Assembly: GCA_916048095.2 (NCBI GenBank) | Contig: OU696575.1 | Span: 7,318,501-7,382,500, forward strand | From: Sacculina carcini | Taxonomy: Eukaryota; Arthropoda; Thecostraca; Sacculinidae | Direction of reading: 5' to 3' | DNA length: 64,000 nucleotides | Shown here: piece by piece, positions 40,286 to 50,867 of the stretch | Numbering within the stretch: position 1 is the stretch's first letter | How the letters are laid out: each line of letters starts with the position of its first letter | The notes under the pieces: generated by a model | Seen by the model: only the letters and a program-made list of their open reading frames with translations | Told to the model about the DNA's origin: nothing | The model's database searches: none | Translations under genes and position numbers: made by a program

Positions 40286-42227
40286 TGTTGGGTTGAGCAA
40301 TTCTTTTTCTCCCCTCTCCTTTGACTCGTTTTACGGTTTGATGGGTCGGATGAACACCGTGAACGTTGCTGGCAATGTTGACCACGCTGCTGTCATTCCA
40401 TTTGAGGTAAATAATTTTTACGTTCGACCGGTATTCAAAGTGGCTTCTCTTTGTCTTTCCAATTTCATTCTTAGAGGCCAGTGGACATCCCCCCGTTCTG
40501 TTCTCTCGAATAGTTACAATGACACGGAATCCTCTCTCTGTCAAATCGCTAAGGAACTAATAACTTGTGAAGAAGTTGTCCATGTACACCACATGACAGT
40601 CCGCATTTTGTAATTGCGCTAGCATCTTATGTACTAGGTACGAACCCAGAGGCTGGTCCCTATGCTGGTCCCTCCCACAATACACCTTAAAATTGTTGGG
40701 GTAACCGTTTGAACTGCACATCATCCATAACTTTTAGCCAAATCTTATGGGCTTTCTTCTTATGAATTTCTTGGAGCTGTGCTGTCTCCTGTACGGAACC
40801 ATCCATTCGTCAATGCTCAAAACGGTGTGGATAATCCGAGTTGCATGCAATTCTCCTTTAGCATTTTGAGCAGTGGTAAAATTTTCGTGACTTTCGAAAT
40901 GGCCAAGTTTCGGTTGTCAGCTACATGCAGGAACTTCTATAGTTTCTTAAACAGGTCCCTGGTCATTGTCCTTGGGAAGATTGGTGCGTCGAAATCCTGA
41001 CTTATGGACCAATCGTCTTTTTATGCAGGGAGGTGATGATAACCATTGATTAGAAGAAGTCCCAAAAATTGCGCTATGTCATTAGCATCCACGCATCCAC
41101 TACGTACGAACCCAGAGGTTGGTCCCTATGCTGGTCCTTCCCACAATACACCTTAAAATTGTTGGGGTAACCGTTTGAACTGCACATCATCCATAACTTG
41201 TAGCCAAATCTTATGGGCTTTCCTCTTATAAATTGCTTGGCGCTGTGCTGTCTCCTGTACGGAACCATCCATTCGTCCATGCTCAAATCGGTGTGGATAA
41301 TACGAATTGCATGCAATTCTCCTTTAGCATGTTGAGCAGTGGTAAAATTTTCGTGGCTTTCGAAAGGGCCAAGTTTCGGTTGTCAGCTACATGCAGGAAC
41401 CTCTATAGTTTTTGAAACAGGCCCCTGGTCATTGTCCTTGGGAGGATTGGTGCGTCGAAATCCTGACTTATGGACCAATAGTCTTTTTCTACAGGGAGGT
41501 GATGATAACCATTGATTAGAAGAAGTCCCAAAAATTGCGCTATGTCATTAGCATCCACGCAGAAGTTGACTTCGTTATTATCGCGCGGAGCATACAAATT
41601 TGTTTGTTCAGCAATGAATGATATCATTTCCATGCTGAAAAAGAGCTGGAAAATATTGGATGCAGTATTTCCCTGGTGCTCCATCACAGATCGGGGAACT
41701 TTGGCCGGTTTCGGTGGTGTCATGCCTACACTATCCCGTTTCCTTCAGTGCTGCCCTTCAAAACCGGACTCGTATTTATCAGAAGTGTCTTCGGACAGAT
41801 GCACTCCTGTCATCCCTGACACCTCTTCAGGGACGAGGTCGGGATCGAAGTTATTGTCATCGCCTTCCTCTTCACTCGGAATATCTTCATCTTCATCAGA
41901 TGGAGGGATAATCACAATATCATCCACCCCGGGAGAATCACCTGCTTCCTCGATCGCAGTTTCCAGGAAGCGATGGACGTTGATGCATGGATACCTGTGG
42001 AAAGACCGAAATATATCTAATCAAAACACGGCCTGGTACGAATCGTATGACTTTGAACTCGTCAGATTTTCGTGTGAATTTTAAATAATTATAATATGAA
42101 ATATACATAAATATATGAAAATGCTGGGCAAACTGCGCTGAGGAAGCTGAAAAAATGCGCTAGCAATGAATGAATTATTTAGGTCCACTTACTGTTCATC
42201 TGGATCAATCGCCGATGACGAGCTCAT
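40286..42227 (-). pseudogene. piggyBac transposase, broken
   Basis: Minus strand. A predicted short exon 1 (ATG at 42227, MSSSSAIDPDEQ) has donor GTAAGT at 42192 and acceptor CCACAG ending at 41995. Exon 2 reads YPCINVHRFLETAIEEAG, an acidic DEDEDIPSEEEGDDNN region, and after a TGA (41745) the transposase core. The core shows NTASNIFQLFFSMEMISFIA, HLPVEKDYWS, TDLSMDEWMVPYR with GYKLWMMC, VYMDNFFTSY and RENRTGGCPL. The SMDEWMVP and YMDNFFTS Asp residues match the piggyBac catalytic Asp positions. At least three stops and a 458-bp internal duplication destroy it. It ends at about 40286, where the frame passes into BEL gag. No TTAA-flanked ends were found. Confidence 0.85.
40638..41561. repeat. 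458-bp tandem duplication within piggyBac
   Basis: 40638-41095 and 41104-41561 align end to end at an offset of 466 with scattered substitutions and little or no net length change. Confidence 0.92.
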
Positions 42228-42719
42228 TTTCACAAATGTGTAAACTAGATTCGCACTTCACAACACCTCGACAGAAAATGACTACCACGAGTTGCCAAAG
42301 TGAGCATTAATATCATGCGTGGTACGCATGTCTCAAATCGTCACGCAGAATATTTGCTCAAGGAATCAACTGTGTGTGGGATATTCACCAACCCCGTCGA
42401 TCGGCACGTAGTGGTGTCTAACTTCTCATGAGCGTATATAGGCCACTGTATAGCCAGCAATTGCTCGCTGCTATCAATATATGCCGAATAACTATATGAA
42501 ATAAACCACTTTATCAATATTATTTGAATACTGTATTTAACACTTGAAATTTCTCTACATACATACAATTTTGTTTGTGTATATTTAGTTTGTGTGCGTT
42601 TGTAACTGTTTTTCAGAGCTGCAGTCACGCAAAGTTCACACCAGTCACTGCACATGTTGAAGTTAGATTCGGTGTTCGTCTCAACAAGGTTTGTTGAAAT
42701 TTTCCAATATCTCTACAAA
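42228..42719. other. Non-coding flank of piggyBac
   Basis: No gene recognised; a short minus-strand ORF (42341-42655) has no known motif. Confidence 0.5.
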
Positions 42720-42721
42720 TC

Positions 42722-43081
42722 ATGTTTCTGAATAACACCAATGAAACGCACACAAATTCACGACAACAGAAGAACCAAAGATATCCGGAATACCTGAAGG
42801 TCTTCAATGAGTTGATGGATAGTTTTCAACAGCTTGGTGCTCGTATGTCTGTAAAGATGCACTTTCTACGGTCCCATCTCGATTATTTCCCAGACAACTA
42901 TGGTGATTATAGTGAAGAGCAGGGAGAACGTTTCCACAAAGACATACGTGTGATGGAAGAACGGTACCAGTGTCGGTGTGACGTTGACTTCCTGGCGGAC
43001 TATTACTGGTGCTTGAAGAGGGACGTCCCATCTGCTCAACACATTCGGAAGTCCGTGAAAAGGCCATTTGTTTCGCTGTAG
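42722..43081 (+). CDS. C-terminal fragment of a dispersed invertebrate repeat protein
   Basis: A 119-residue frame with YPEYLKVFNELMDSFQQLG, VKMHFLRSHLDYFPDNYG, SEEQGERFHKDIRVMEERYQ and DFLADYYWCLKRDVP. From memory, this signature (SEEQGERFHQDI ... ADYCWxLKRD) recurs in many copies in insect and other invertebrate genomes and so looks transposon-borne. I know no assigned function. It is uninterrupted up to the stop and abuts the Penelope-like element. Confidence 0.6.
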   Translation: MFLNNTNETHTNSRQQKNQRYPEYLKVFNELMDSFQQLGARMSVKMHFLRSHLDYFPDNYGDYSEEQGERFHKDIRVMEERYQCRCDVDFLADYYWCLKRDVPSAQHIRKSVKRPFVSL

Positions 43082-43093
43082 TGAGTATGTACT

Positions 43094-43319
43094 GTGATCG
43101 GAATACACTTATGGTGCACCAAGGAAGCTCCCTTCATCAGTCCCACTGGGCAGCCGGCAATATACTGTCGGTATGTTGATGACATATTTATCAGAGTCAC
43201 ATCACCGAATGAAATTGAACACCTGCAATTGGCACTTGAAAGTGAAACATCACTTAAACTCACCAAAGAATGTGCGCAGAATGATCGTTTGGCATTCCTC
43301 GATGTGCTAGTTGAGTTGA
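43094..43319 (+). pseudogene. Penelope-like RT catalytic segment
   Basis: Encodes GQPAIYCRYVDDIFIRVTSP, then LQLALESETSLKLTKECAQN and LAFLDVLVEL, which is the RT block of Penelope-like elements around the YVDD box. Sequence before about 43094 does not continue the RT, so the copy is 5'-truncated, as is common for these elements. Confidence 0.87.
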
Positions 43320-44713
43320 TGTGGTGTGATTGTGAGCGAGAGAGAGGGTGTGTGAGTGCATTGGAGTGTGTGTGGTTTAGCGTGTGTGTGTGTGATTCGC
43401 GCTTGCGTTCGTGTTGTGTACTGTGTTTGTATGTATGCGTTTGTATGTATGTATGAGTGTCACGCTGTGAAGTGTTCATGCCCCGCGGCGGCGAGCGAGT
43501 GACCGGCTCGCCGCTGATTGGTTGTTGCGGTGGGTGAGTACTGTGCGTGTGTGTGTGTGTGTCCGTGTGTGCTCCCGTGTGTCACGGTGTGAGCTGGAAG
43601 CAGCGGAGGAGCTGCAGCCGAGGGTTGCTCGTCGTCCCGCCTGCACTGGTGTTGGACTCGTCGCCGGGCAGCTGGAAGATTGCTGGTGGAGGCTGCTGGT
43701 GCTGGTGGGTAGGTGAAAGAGAGGCGCTGCTGAGGCCGTAGGAAGGAAACGAGCGACGGCGACGGCGTGGCCTGCGTGAGCGGTGACGTCCCGGCTGTTT
43801 GCGACGGGGTGCTGAAGAGCACTGGAGTCGACGGGAGCATAGTGGGTGCTGGGGTCGAGGTGTCGTGCCCTGTCTCGGCAGCCGGTGATGAAGAGGACGG
43901 CAGGCTGCGGCGGAGCACTGAATAGCACGGGCGAGGCGGGAGCGTGGTGGATGCTGGGGCCTGACGTGATGTGCTTCGCCGCAGCCACGGTGTGTGCGTC
44001 TGGCGGAGGCCGTCGTCGAGTTAGGCTTTTTTTGTTTGTTGTTGTTTTGGTTTGAATTGTCTTCTGTTTAGTCTATTTGCTTTTTTAAAAACAGGTGGAG
44101 GTGTGGTGTGATTGTGAGCGAGAGAGAGAGAGAGAGTGTGTGAGCGCGCTGAAGTGTGTGCGGTTTAGTATGTGTGTGCGTGTGATTCGCGTTTGCATTC
44201 GTGTTGTGTACTGTGAGTGTATGTATGTGTTTGGTGAACTCAGAATCACACAACATCAAACTCAGAATCACATAACATCGGATCAAAGTAGAACTATCAT
44301 TGAGCGACACATACACTCGTGACACATACCATACGTGATTGTGAGCGAGAGAGAGAGCTTGTGAGCGCGTTGGAGCGTGTTTGGTTTAGTATGTGTGTGT
44401 GTGTCATTCGCGTTTGCGTTCGTGTTGTGTACTGTGTGTATGTATGTGTTTGTATGTCTGTATGAGTGTCACGCTGTGCATTGATCATGACCCGCGGCGG
44501 CGAGCGAGTGACCGGCTCGCCGCTGATTGGTTGTTGCGGCGGGTGAGGCCTGTGCGTGTTTATGTGTGTCCGTGTGTGCTCCCGTGTGTCACGGTGTGAG
44601 CTGTGAGTCGTGTTAGAGTCGTTGTCAAGTTGTGACTTCCTGTAGGCGCGCGTGGTGCGGCGATGCCCACGCGCGCCTGTCTGTAAATATATTTCAGTTT
44701 TTTGTCTGATACA
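43320..44713 (+). mobile_element. GT-rich insertion with TG...CA ends, possibly a small non-autonomous LTR element
   Basis: 1394 bp starting TGTGGTGTG and ending TGATACA, flanked by GTTGA (43315-43319 and 44714-44718). Inside are three copies of a GT-rich repeat (43320-43604, 44094-44238, 44336-44607) with shared landmarks GTGATTGTGAGCGAGAGAG and CGGCGGCGAGCGAGTGACCG. The terminal copies suggest degenerate LTRs; no gene is present. Confidence 0.75.
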
Positions 44714-45593
44714 GTTGAACAGTGGACAAACAGTCACCAGTGTTTACATCAAATCCAGCAACGCAGGTTTGTGCCTGAATGGTCAGAGCGAGTGTCCGAA
44801 AAGATACTTACGCTCCACGATTTCTGCGTACGTCCGACGTGCCCTGACGCATTGTTCATCATGGAAACCGACGCACAACGAGCTCGAGCGAATCACACAA
44901 GTTTTGGTGAACAATGGATACTGCAACAAGGACATATCAGACGTCATATCTGAGGCGTTGAACAAACATTTCAAGACGGACGCGTCGACCAGTCCAAACG
45001 ATAAGTGTGTACAATTATACTACAAAAACATAATGTCGAAAGCACACAGAGTGGACGAGCGTGTGATGAGAGATATTGTGACCAAAAATGTGACAGCCTG
45101 TGACGACAATACTCGAGGAAAACTTGTTATTTATTACAACACACAAAAAACAGCAAACTTGGTTCTTCGAAGCCGGAGAGTGACGAGCCCGCGCAGCTGC
45201 AGCAGCATCACGTCGTGTACCAATTTCAATGCAAGGTCGAGGGGTGTGGACCTCACACATACATTGGCATGACGACGACGACGCTGTCGCGGCAAATGAC
45301 TTGCCACCTCAACAACGGTGCAATCAAGAGGCATATCAGTTCGGCGCATGACAGAAAAATCACACGTCAAGACATCGTCGAAGGAACACAGGTTTTGGCC
45401 CGCGAAAACGACGCACGGCGATTGCGCATTTTAGAGGCGGTATATATCACCCAGCTGAAGCCGACGCTGAACATACAGCTCGAAGAAAACGGTATTCTGC
45501 CAACTCACCGAGTCCCCCCGTTGGAGCGAAACTCGACGCGCCCCTGCGACAGCCAGCCAACACCACTTTCACACCTACCAGAAAATGGCACCT
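44714..45593 (+). CDS. Penelope-like RT C-terminus and GIY-YIG endonuclease
   Basis: The frame reads LNSGQTVTSVYIKSSNAGLC, LNGQSECPKRYLRST, AYVRRALTHCSSW and ELERITQVLVNNGY. After a frameshift near 45200 comes the endonuclease YQFQCKVEGCGPHTYIGMTT with TLSRQMTCHLNNGAIKRH and ARENDARRLRILEAVYI. YIG, the downstream Arg and the Glu of ILEAVYI fit GIY-YIG nucleases; the first GIY Tyr is represented by YQFQC. Penelope-like elements use RT plus this nuclease to integrate. The frameshift makes this copy inactive, unless it is an assembly error. Confidence 0.85.
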
Positions 45594-45699
45594 AGGAGTG
45601 ACACCTGGTTGCTGACATAAATAGCATGTGAATGATTGTTTGAATGTTGTAGTGATTGTGTGTTGGTACTTGCGTTGTTATTGTGTTCTCATGTGATTT

Positions 45700-45744
45700 G
45701 TGTCTGATGATGGAGTCTGGTAACTCCGAAACGTTACGCCACAC
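45700..45744 (+). ncRNA. Hammerhead-ribozyme-like motif in the Penelope-like 3' region
   Basis: GTGT-CTGATGA, then a GGAGT/ACTCC hairpin, then GAAAC, a CGTTACG mini-hairpin, CC and ACAC pairing with GTGT. This is the hammerhead core order. The base before the cleavage position is C where U is needed, and there is an extra T before stem II, so it is probably a decayed copy. Hammerhead motifs are known in Penelope-like elements. Confidence 0.5.
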
Positions 45745-46229
45745 TAACTATACCACGCTCCAAACATCTCACGACACCCTCCGGTTCGTGGACATTTCCT
45801 AAAATGGAATTACACTATCCTGAGTACCCAAAAACGTATAAATATCGAGTAGCACGGATAATAAGATGAATATCAATTGCTAAATCCTAACAGCAGAAAT
45901 ATTGACATTTCCTGATCTTCAGACCTAATATTCCATCTCTTTTCTTATTTTATCCTCATATATACCGTTTTTGTGCCTCTTATCTGCAAAAAGTCACCAA
46001 ACTTCGTGGTAAACTTACCTAATAACAAGAAAAATAACAAAATGTAACCTGACGATAAAAAGTAACCTTAAAAGCAAAAAAGTAACCTAACGATGGAAAA
46101 GTAACTTTTGGTAACCTAATAACTTTTTTAATAATCATCTTACACAACTTTTTCATGCAGTTTTAGGAAGCTTATGAAAAAGTGACCTTTAGGTGAAAAA
46201 GTAACTTTATTAACTTTTGACAGCCCTAG
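45745..46229. other. AT-rich stretch with AGTAACCT repeats
   Basis: No gene. 46040-46215 has irregular repeats of AAAAGTAACCTTA. TTAACTTTTGACAGCCCTA at 46210-46228 resembles a hAT-type MITE terminus next to the Polinton junction. Confidence 0.45.
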
Positions 46230-46454
46230 TGATGGCACTCCGTACTGCATCTCGTTAACAAAATTCTCAACTATGTGATCGGGTGCTTTAGTTCCGTGGT
46301 AATACAGTACATGGTCGGGGAGTCGAGTGAGACCATGGTCCGCCCGTGTCAACATGTCGACTATAAACTGACTCTTACCGGACCCTTAAGGACCGGACAA
46401 GATCATTGTGAACGATGTAACAAGACGCGTGTCAAACGTTTCCATACCCGCCAT
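46230..46454 (-). pseudogene. Polinton packaging ATPase, N-terminal fragment, copy 2
   Basis: Minus strand, start at 46454; same N-terminus as 28237, same GP-stop-GSGKS Walker A, then SQFIVDMLTRADHGL and the intact HIVENFVNEMQYGVPS that is rearranged in copy 1. It ends at about 46232. Confidence 0.83.
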
Positions 46455-46544
46455 GCCGATGAAACAGATCTACGTTTAACTATAGGGGTATTATATAAAA
46501 TATTTGATGTATATAGTATTTTTCCTTATGTGCGTGTGACGTTA

Positions 46545-47801
46545 GTTTGGACGCCAGACAGAGTGTAATGAGAATGAAACTCGACGAATAGGAACGTAGC
46601 GTGCAAGCGGTCGCGGTGAACGTGAGCGGAGGATGGACCGCGGTGCTGCAGTGGCGACGGTCGGCTGAGGGTTCCGTGATGCCAAAGTACATTCGCTGGG
46701 TTGTCGTGGCTGTTGTTTGGAGCCGTGTTGTTGTCGGATTGCCTTGTTAATTCGCAGGAGCGGCTTAGGTCCTCGGTAAGGCGTACCGAAAGGTTGTGAT
46801 GTGCGAGGCACAGATGGTTTATGCCGCAGCGCTGTGGTGTCGCTCTGCTTTGCTACTGCGGACTTGAAGCAGCAATCAAGTAGTGAGTGACGCTTTCCGT
46901 GCAGGATAGAAACGTCGCTGCACGTATCTAGGCCGCGTGGCTGGTGGCTTTTTCGGCGAGACTGTCGCGGTGCCACCTGTTTGACGAGGTCCTGGTTGCT
47001 CTGCAATGCTTGAACGTACGTCCTCTGGCGGGGTTTCGGCTTTTGCAGCGGCTGTAATGGCTGTGAACGGTCGTCAGCCCGCGACTGCTGCATGGAAGGC
47101 CAGCTGCACTGGTCATTGCACCGCTTGGCGTTCTTGCCGAAACAGCGGTGATACCAGCACACGGTTGAGTTGCCGCTGCTGGTTTTCAAGCGTGTTGCAT
47201 CGGCCGATCGACGTTTGCTCGAGCGTGAGTGAGGCATGGTGTGAGATGGGCGCCGAGGCTCGGACAGCTGGAGCTCGCTGTGACCGGTTTGATGGTCAGC
47301 GGCTCGATACAGCTGGAGCTCTTTGATGAGGCTGCATAATAATGCCACCAATTCACTCAGATGATTGTCGTTGGCTGCAAAGCTGGTGTCAGATGTGTCA
47401 GGCGGTCGTGTCGGCATCTCGGCAGAGGCGACGGCGTGCGCTGGACATGAGCTCGCTGGCTGCTGAGCGGAAGCGGCGACAAATCGGTCGGTCTTAAGCG
47501 CTTCCGGTTGCGACGATTGTGTGGCAAGACGGGACCTTAGGGCAGCGCATAAGTCGGCAAAGGTCGCCGTGGGACGCAAGATTACGTCTCTCACCTGGGT
47601 TGCCAGTGAAAAGGGCAGGTTGGCCACCAGGATTTTCAGGCGGATGCGGTCGTCCTCTACGCCGGACACATCTATGGCGAATTCGACCTGCGTTAGCCAG
47701 AGCTCCGGTTCTACGGCGGAGAATGGCGGCAGGCGGACAGATGCCATCGGCGTGCTCATTGGAGCCATAGTTGCGGCTTCTGTGATGTAGGCTGCAGACA
47801 T
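46545..47801 (-). CDS. gag: CsRn1-type Gypsy gag fused to a pol tail
   Basis: Minus-strand frame from the first ATG at about 47801 (MSAAYITEAATMAPM; the frame is open upstream to the PBS). The capsid start has VRLPPFSAVEPELWLTQVEF and AFADLC-type sequence. A CHCC finger follows (CWYHRCFGKNAKRCNDQCSW), the form described for CsRn1-like elements, and a protease start (LDTCSDVSIL). It then jumps to a tail RSILRSRSPRPLARYVPIRR, which looks like the end of pol. RT, RNase H and integrase are absent, so it is an internally deleted derivative. The last codons (WRPN and stop) lie in Polinton sequence. Confidence 0.75.
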
Positions 47802-47826
47802 GGCGGCGACGGGTGCAGATGCGGCG

Positions 47827-47844
47827 ATCACGTCGGGGTCACCA
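47827..47844 (-). other. Primer-binding site, tRNA-Trp type
   Basis: Minus strand TGGTGACCCCGACGTGAT, complementary to the 3' 18 nt of metazoan tRNA-Trp with CCA as I recall it. tRNA-Trp priming is known for CsRn1/Kabuki-type Gypsy elements. Confidence 0.82.
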
Positions 47845-48362
47845 ATGTAGCGCTTTCAATGTGCGCGTATGTAGTCGCCTGAGCCCAGTCAATTATGAAC
47901 ACCGCCATGTTTAATGTATATATTTACATGCACCACACCAACAAACTGCACAGAGCCGGGGATGTGCTGCGCCGCGTGTGGTGCTCACACCAACGACTAG
48001 GGACGACTGCCTTCAACCGTGTGTCCACTGTACCTGTGTGTTGTCCGCACGGCCCTCATGACAATAACAACTGCGAGAGAGCAGGCCCGTGAGCAGGACT
48101 GATAGGGTGTGAGCACACAGAGCGAATAACGGTACAGTGGGCACGGCGATACAGGCACTGCGAAGGAGGTAGAGTGTGAGAGCAGAAGGGTGTGAGGTGC
48201 GCCAGACAAACATGGTGTGTGTGTGAGGGAGCGAGAGGAGAAATACACACGGTTACTCTCGACCGGAAACATGAATAAAATGACAAATAATAAATTGACA
48301 ATAACACGTATATACAAACCTAGCATATAATGACGACAATGCAGCCAACGTGGCCCGCTACA
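47845..48362 (-). repeat. 5' LTR of the CsRn1-type element
   Basis: Minus strand from TGTAGCGGGCCACG (48362) to CTACAT before the PBS. The right boundary is where BEL/Pao copy 2 homology to 35039 begins, so the LTR was inserted in, or truncates, that BEL flank. No partner LTR in the window. Confidence 0.7.
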
Positions 48363-48882
48363 TAGCCGTGCCAACACACGAGATAACCAATATATCCGTG
48401 CGGACGTAAGAAGCCATCTCCTTTTGCAATGCGGTGTGCAATAGCCAACGCAAGATCGTATGCATATAGACAGGCCTACATACGCACAACGCAGATACAT
48501 TTCGTAAGTGACAATATGACACCGGTTGCGATACAGCATCGCAGCGCGGCTCAGATTCGCAGCAGTGCTGCCCGAAATATCCAAGCACCACACAATGACA
48601 GTTCAATCACTGACACATGGCTCCCTTTAAATCGGTCGATTTAACCTTTTCGTGCACTTGATGATTATAAGCACAATTGAGCACGGTTGAATACAGCGAA
48701 TGTTCGATAAAACAAAGTAAACACAAGTAACGTTCGCATCTTGGCTTAACACGATCATAAGGTACACCGCCAAAACAAATATACATTTTAATACAATGTT
48801 TTCACAATAACCATGCAATAATTGAGCTTTCATATACAAACATGAGAGTATGTGCATATAGAGCATTATATAATCAAGGCTC

Positions 48883-49101
48883 CTACGACGGGGAATTTCC
48901 CTGGTCATCGCAATTCAGAAGGGCAATTAGTTTGTGAAATGGTCGATTCAAGTATGTCGGTGGTTTGCCTTCCTTATTTAAATTGCCATCAGCCAAAACC
49001 AAACGAACTTTCCTGACCAGGCTATCATCCCCTGGGTATGTGTCCAACACTCGAGCCAGTTTCCAAGCATTCCTTGGCTGGTGCTCGTCCTTGATTATCA
49101 C
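48883..49101 (-). pseudogene. pol: BEL integrase C-terminus, copy 2
   Basis: Open 72-residue block: IIKDEHQPRNAWKLARVLDT, LVRKVRLVLADGNL and YLNRPFHKLIALL. The Arg codon that became a stop in copy 1 is intact here. Confidence 0.83.
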
Positions 49102-49319
49102 AATATCATTTTTACTTAAATTTCCTTTTGAGCGCTGCCACTTAGATCGATACCGTAAAGACTGAAAATATGTGAGACGCCACTAGATCCAAAATTGTTC
49201 GAGTAGATATTGAACTCTACGCCATCTCTTTCTACAGTACATATCCTCACGTGCGAAGACACCGGGGTTGGCAAAACTACGCGAGTCCTTCCTGTAATCA
49301 AAGGATTGGGCGTCAATAT

Positions 49320-49929
49320 TTAACCGTTTTCGTCATTGAGCTCATCACTATAGATTGGACGTGAATTCATGATCCCCTCCGTTTCCACCAAGAATGTATG
49401 AAGCGAGTCATCGTCAAGTTGTCCTCCGTGGTGATACAGTAAGTTGATCATTATACTCCGGACAGATCGTATCAATCTTTCCCATACACCACCCATGTGA
49501 CTAGCGTTCGGATGATTCATTCTCCATTCGCAGTTGTCCTTCAACTGTTTGGAGTTGATCTCAGTTGTTTGTATCTCGTTCAGGGCGTCTACAAAGTTTG
49601 TTCCGAAATACGAAAATATCGTACGAACCGGCCCCCTCCTTGCAAAGAATCGCCGATAAACGTTTATGAAAGCATCAAAAGTCAGTGAGTCAGCGAGTTC
49701 AAGATCAACCGCACGGGAAGACATGCATGTGAACAGTACGCCATATGTTCTTTACGGCCGTTTTTAATAATCCAAGGACCGAAATAATCGACACCACAGT
49801 GAGTAAATGGAGCGTCACAAGAAAGTCTCTCAGTCGGAAGGTTCCCCATTTTTTGTGACAAATTCTACCCATGTAGACGTCTGCATGTAACACAATTATC
49901 GATATATTTCGCATCCGCGGATGGACCAA
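49320..49929 (-). pseudogene. pol: BEL/Pao integrase, copy 2
   Basis: Same two-frame structure as copy 1, including loss of the second catalytic Asp (SYFGTNF). It differs at single residues (FVDALNEIQ versus FVGALNEIQ; ELADSL versus EVADSL). Confidence 0.84.
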
Positions 49930-50361
49930 CCGTAATCCAATATCCTGAAGAACGAATATGATTTAGCTTCATGCTTCGTCCTTGATGTTGCACTTGCTCA
50001 TGACACTGCTTAATAATGAGGTGAGTGAAGTGACAGTTTTTAGGAAGAATAACTGGGTGTTTCAGCGATTCCGGTAATTGTGACTTTATGATACGTCCTC
50101 CAACGCGAATGATGCCACAATCGTCTTTGAACGGATCTAATCGGAATAGCTGTCCATGTTTATATAAATCATGCGCTTCCTTCCTGAATTCTCAACTTCG
50201 ACATTAGACTGCACTTCGCTCAGAGCAAAAGCGTAATGATGACTCTGAACTATGTTTATCAGTACGTTTTCAGCCTCTTGCAACTCCTGAACAGATAAGT
50301 TCTTGTTATCAGTTGTTCCTCTGTTCTCGCTTGCGTATTTTCGCATATATCGATTTTTAAG

Positions 50362-50800
50362 TCATAGACACAATGCAAAGCCCCTTTTGGCGGCATAAAT
50401 ACTGGAAAATTTGCATATACGTTCACACAATGGCTTTGAGTGACCAGTAGTTGAGACCATGGCGTGACTTTGCTTTACTTCAGGGTCATCTGGCGGAACG
50501 ATGATTCCCGAATTTGATAATTCAATATGTGACGAATTAAAAAAAGAATGACCACTCCACCACAAATCTTTGGTGATCAAATCCGACAAATCGGCTTCTC
50601 TAGAGACCAAGTCTGCAGTATTGCACTCCGAGCTCACATGCGACCAATGCTGTGGACTACTCGCGTCCATAATTTGTGAGATTCTGTTTGCAACAAACAC
50701 ATGAAATCTTCGGGATTTGTTAGTTATATAACCTAGAACAGTCTTGCTGTCTGACCAGAAGTACTGTTTGATATTTCTCATTTATCTTCCAAAAAATACA
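50362..50800 (-). pseudogene. pol: BEL/Pao RNase H C-terminal part, copy 2
   Basis: YFWSDSKTVLGYITNKSRRF block as in copy 1; VSREADLSDL replaces VSRGADLSDL. 50801-50867 is degraded linker. Confidence 0.84.
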
Positions 50801-50867
50801 CTAACATTTGCAGCGACAGCTGCTCCTGATAACTCCAAACGAGGGATCGTCATTGTCTTGAGTGGTG

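Larger units (their letters stand above)
43094..45593 (+). mobile_element. Penelope-like retroelement (RT and GIY-YIG), split by an insertion
   Basis: Plus strand. The RT part (43094-43319) and the RT C-terminus plus GIY-YIG endonuclease (44714-45593) read as one frame once 43320-44713 and one GTTGA are removed. The 5' part of RT is missing. Confidence 0.88.

Noticed and set aside
43460-43988. Minus-strand Pro/Ser/Ala-rich ORFs
   Set aside because: Antisense of the GT-rich insertion; low complexity and no family.
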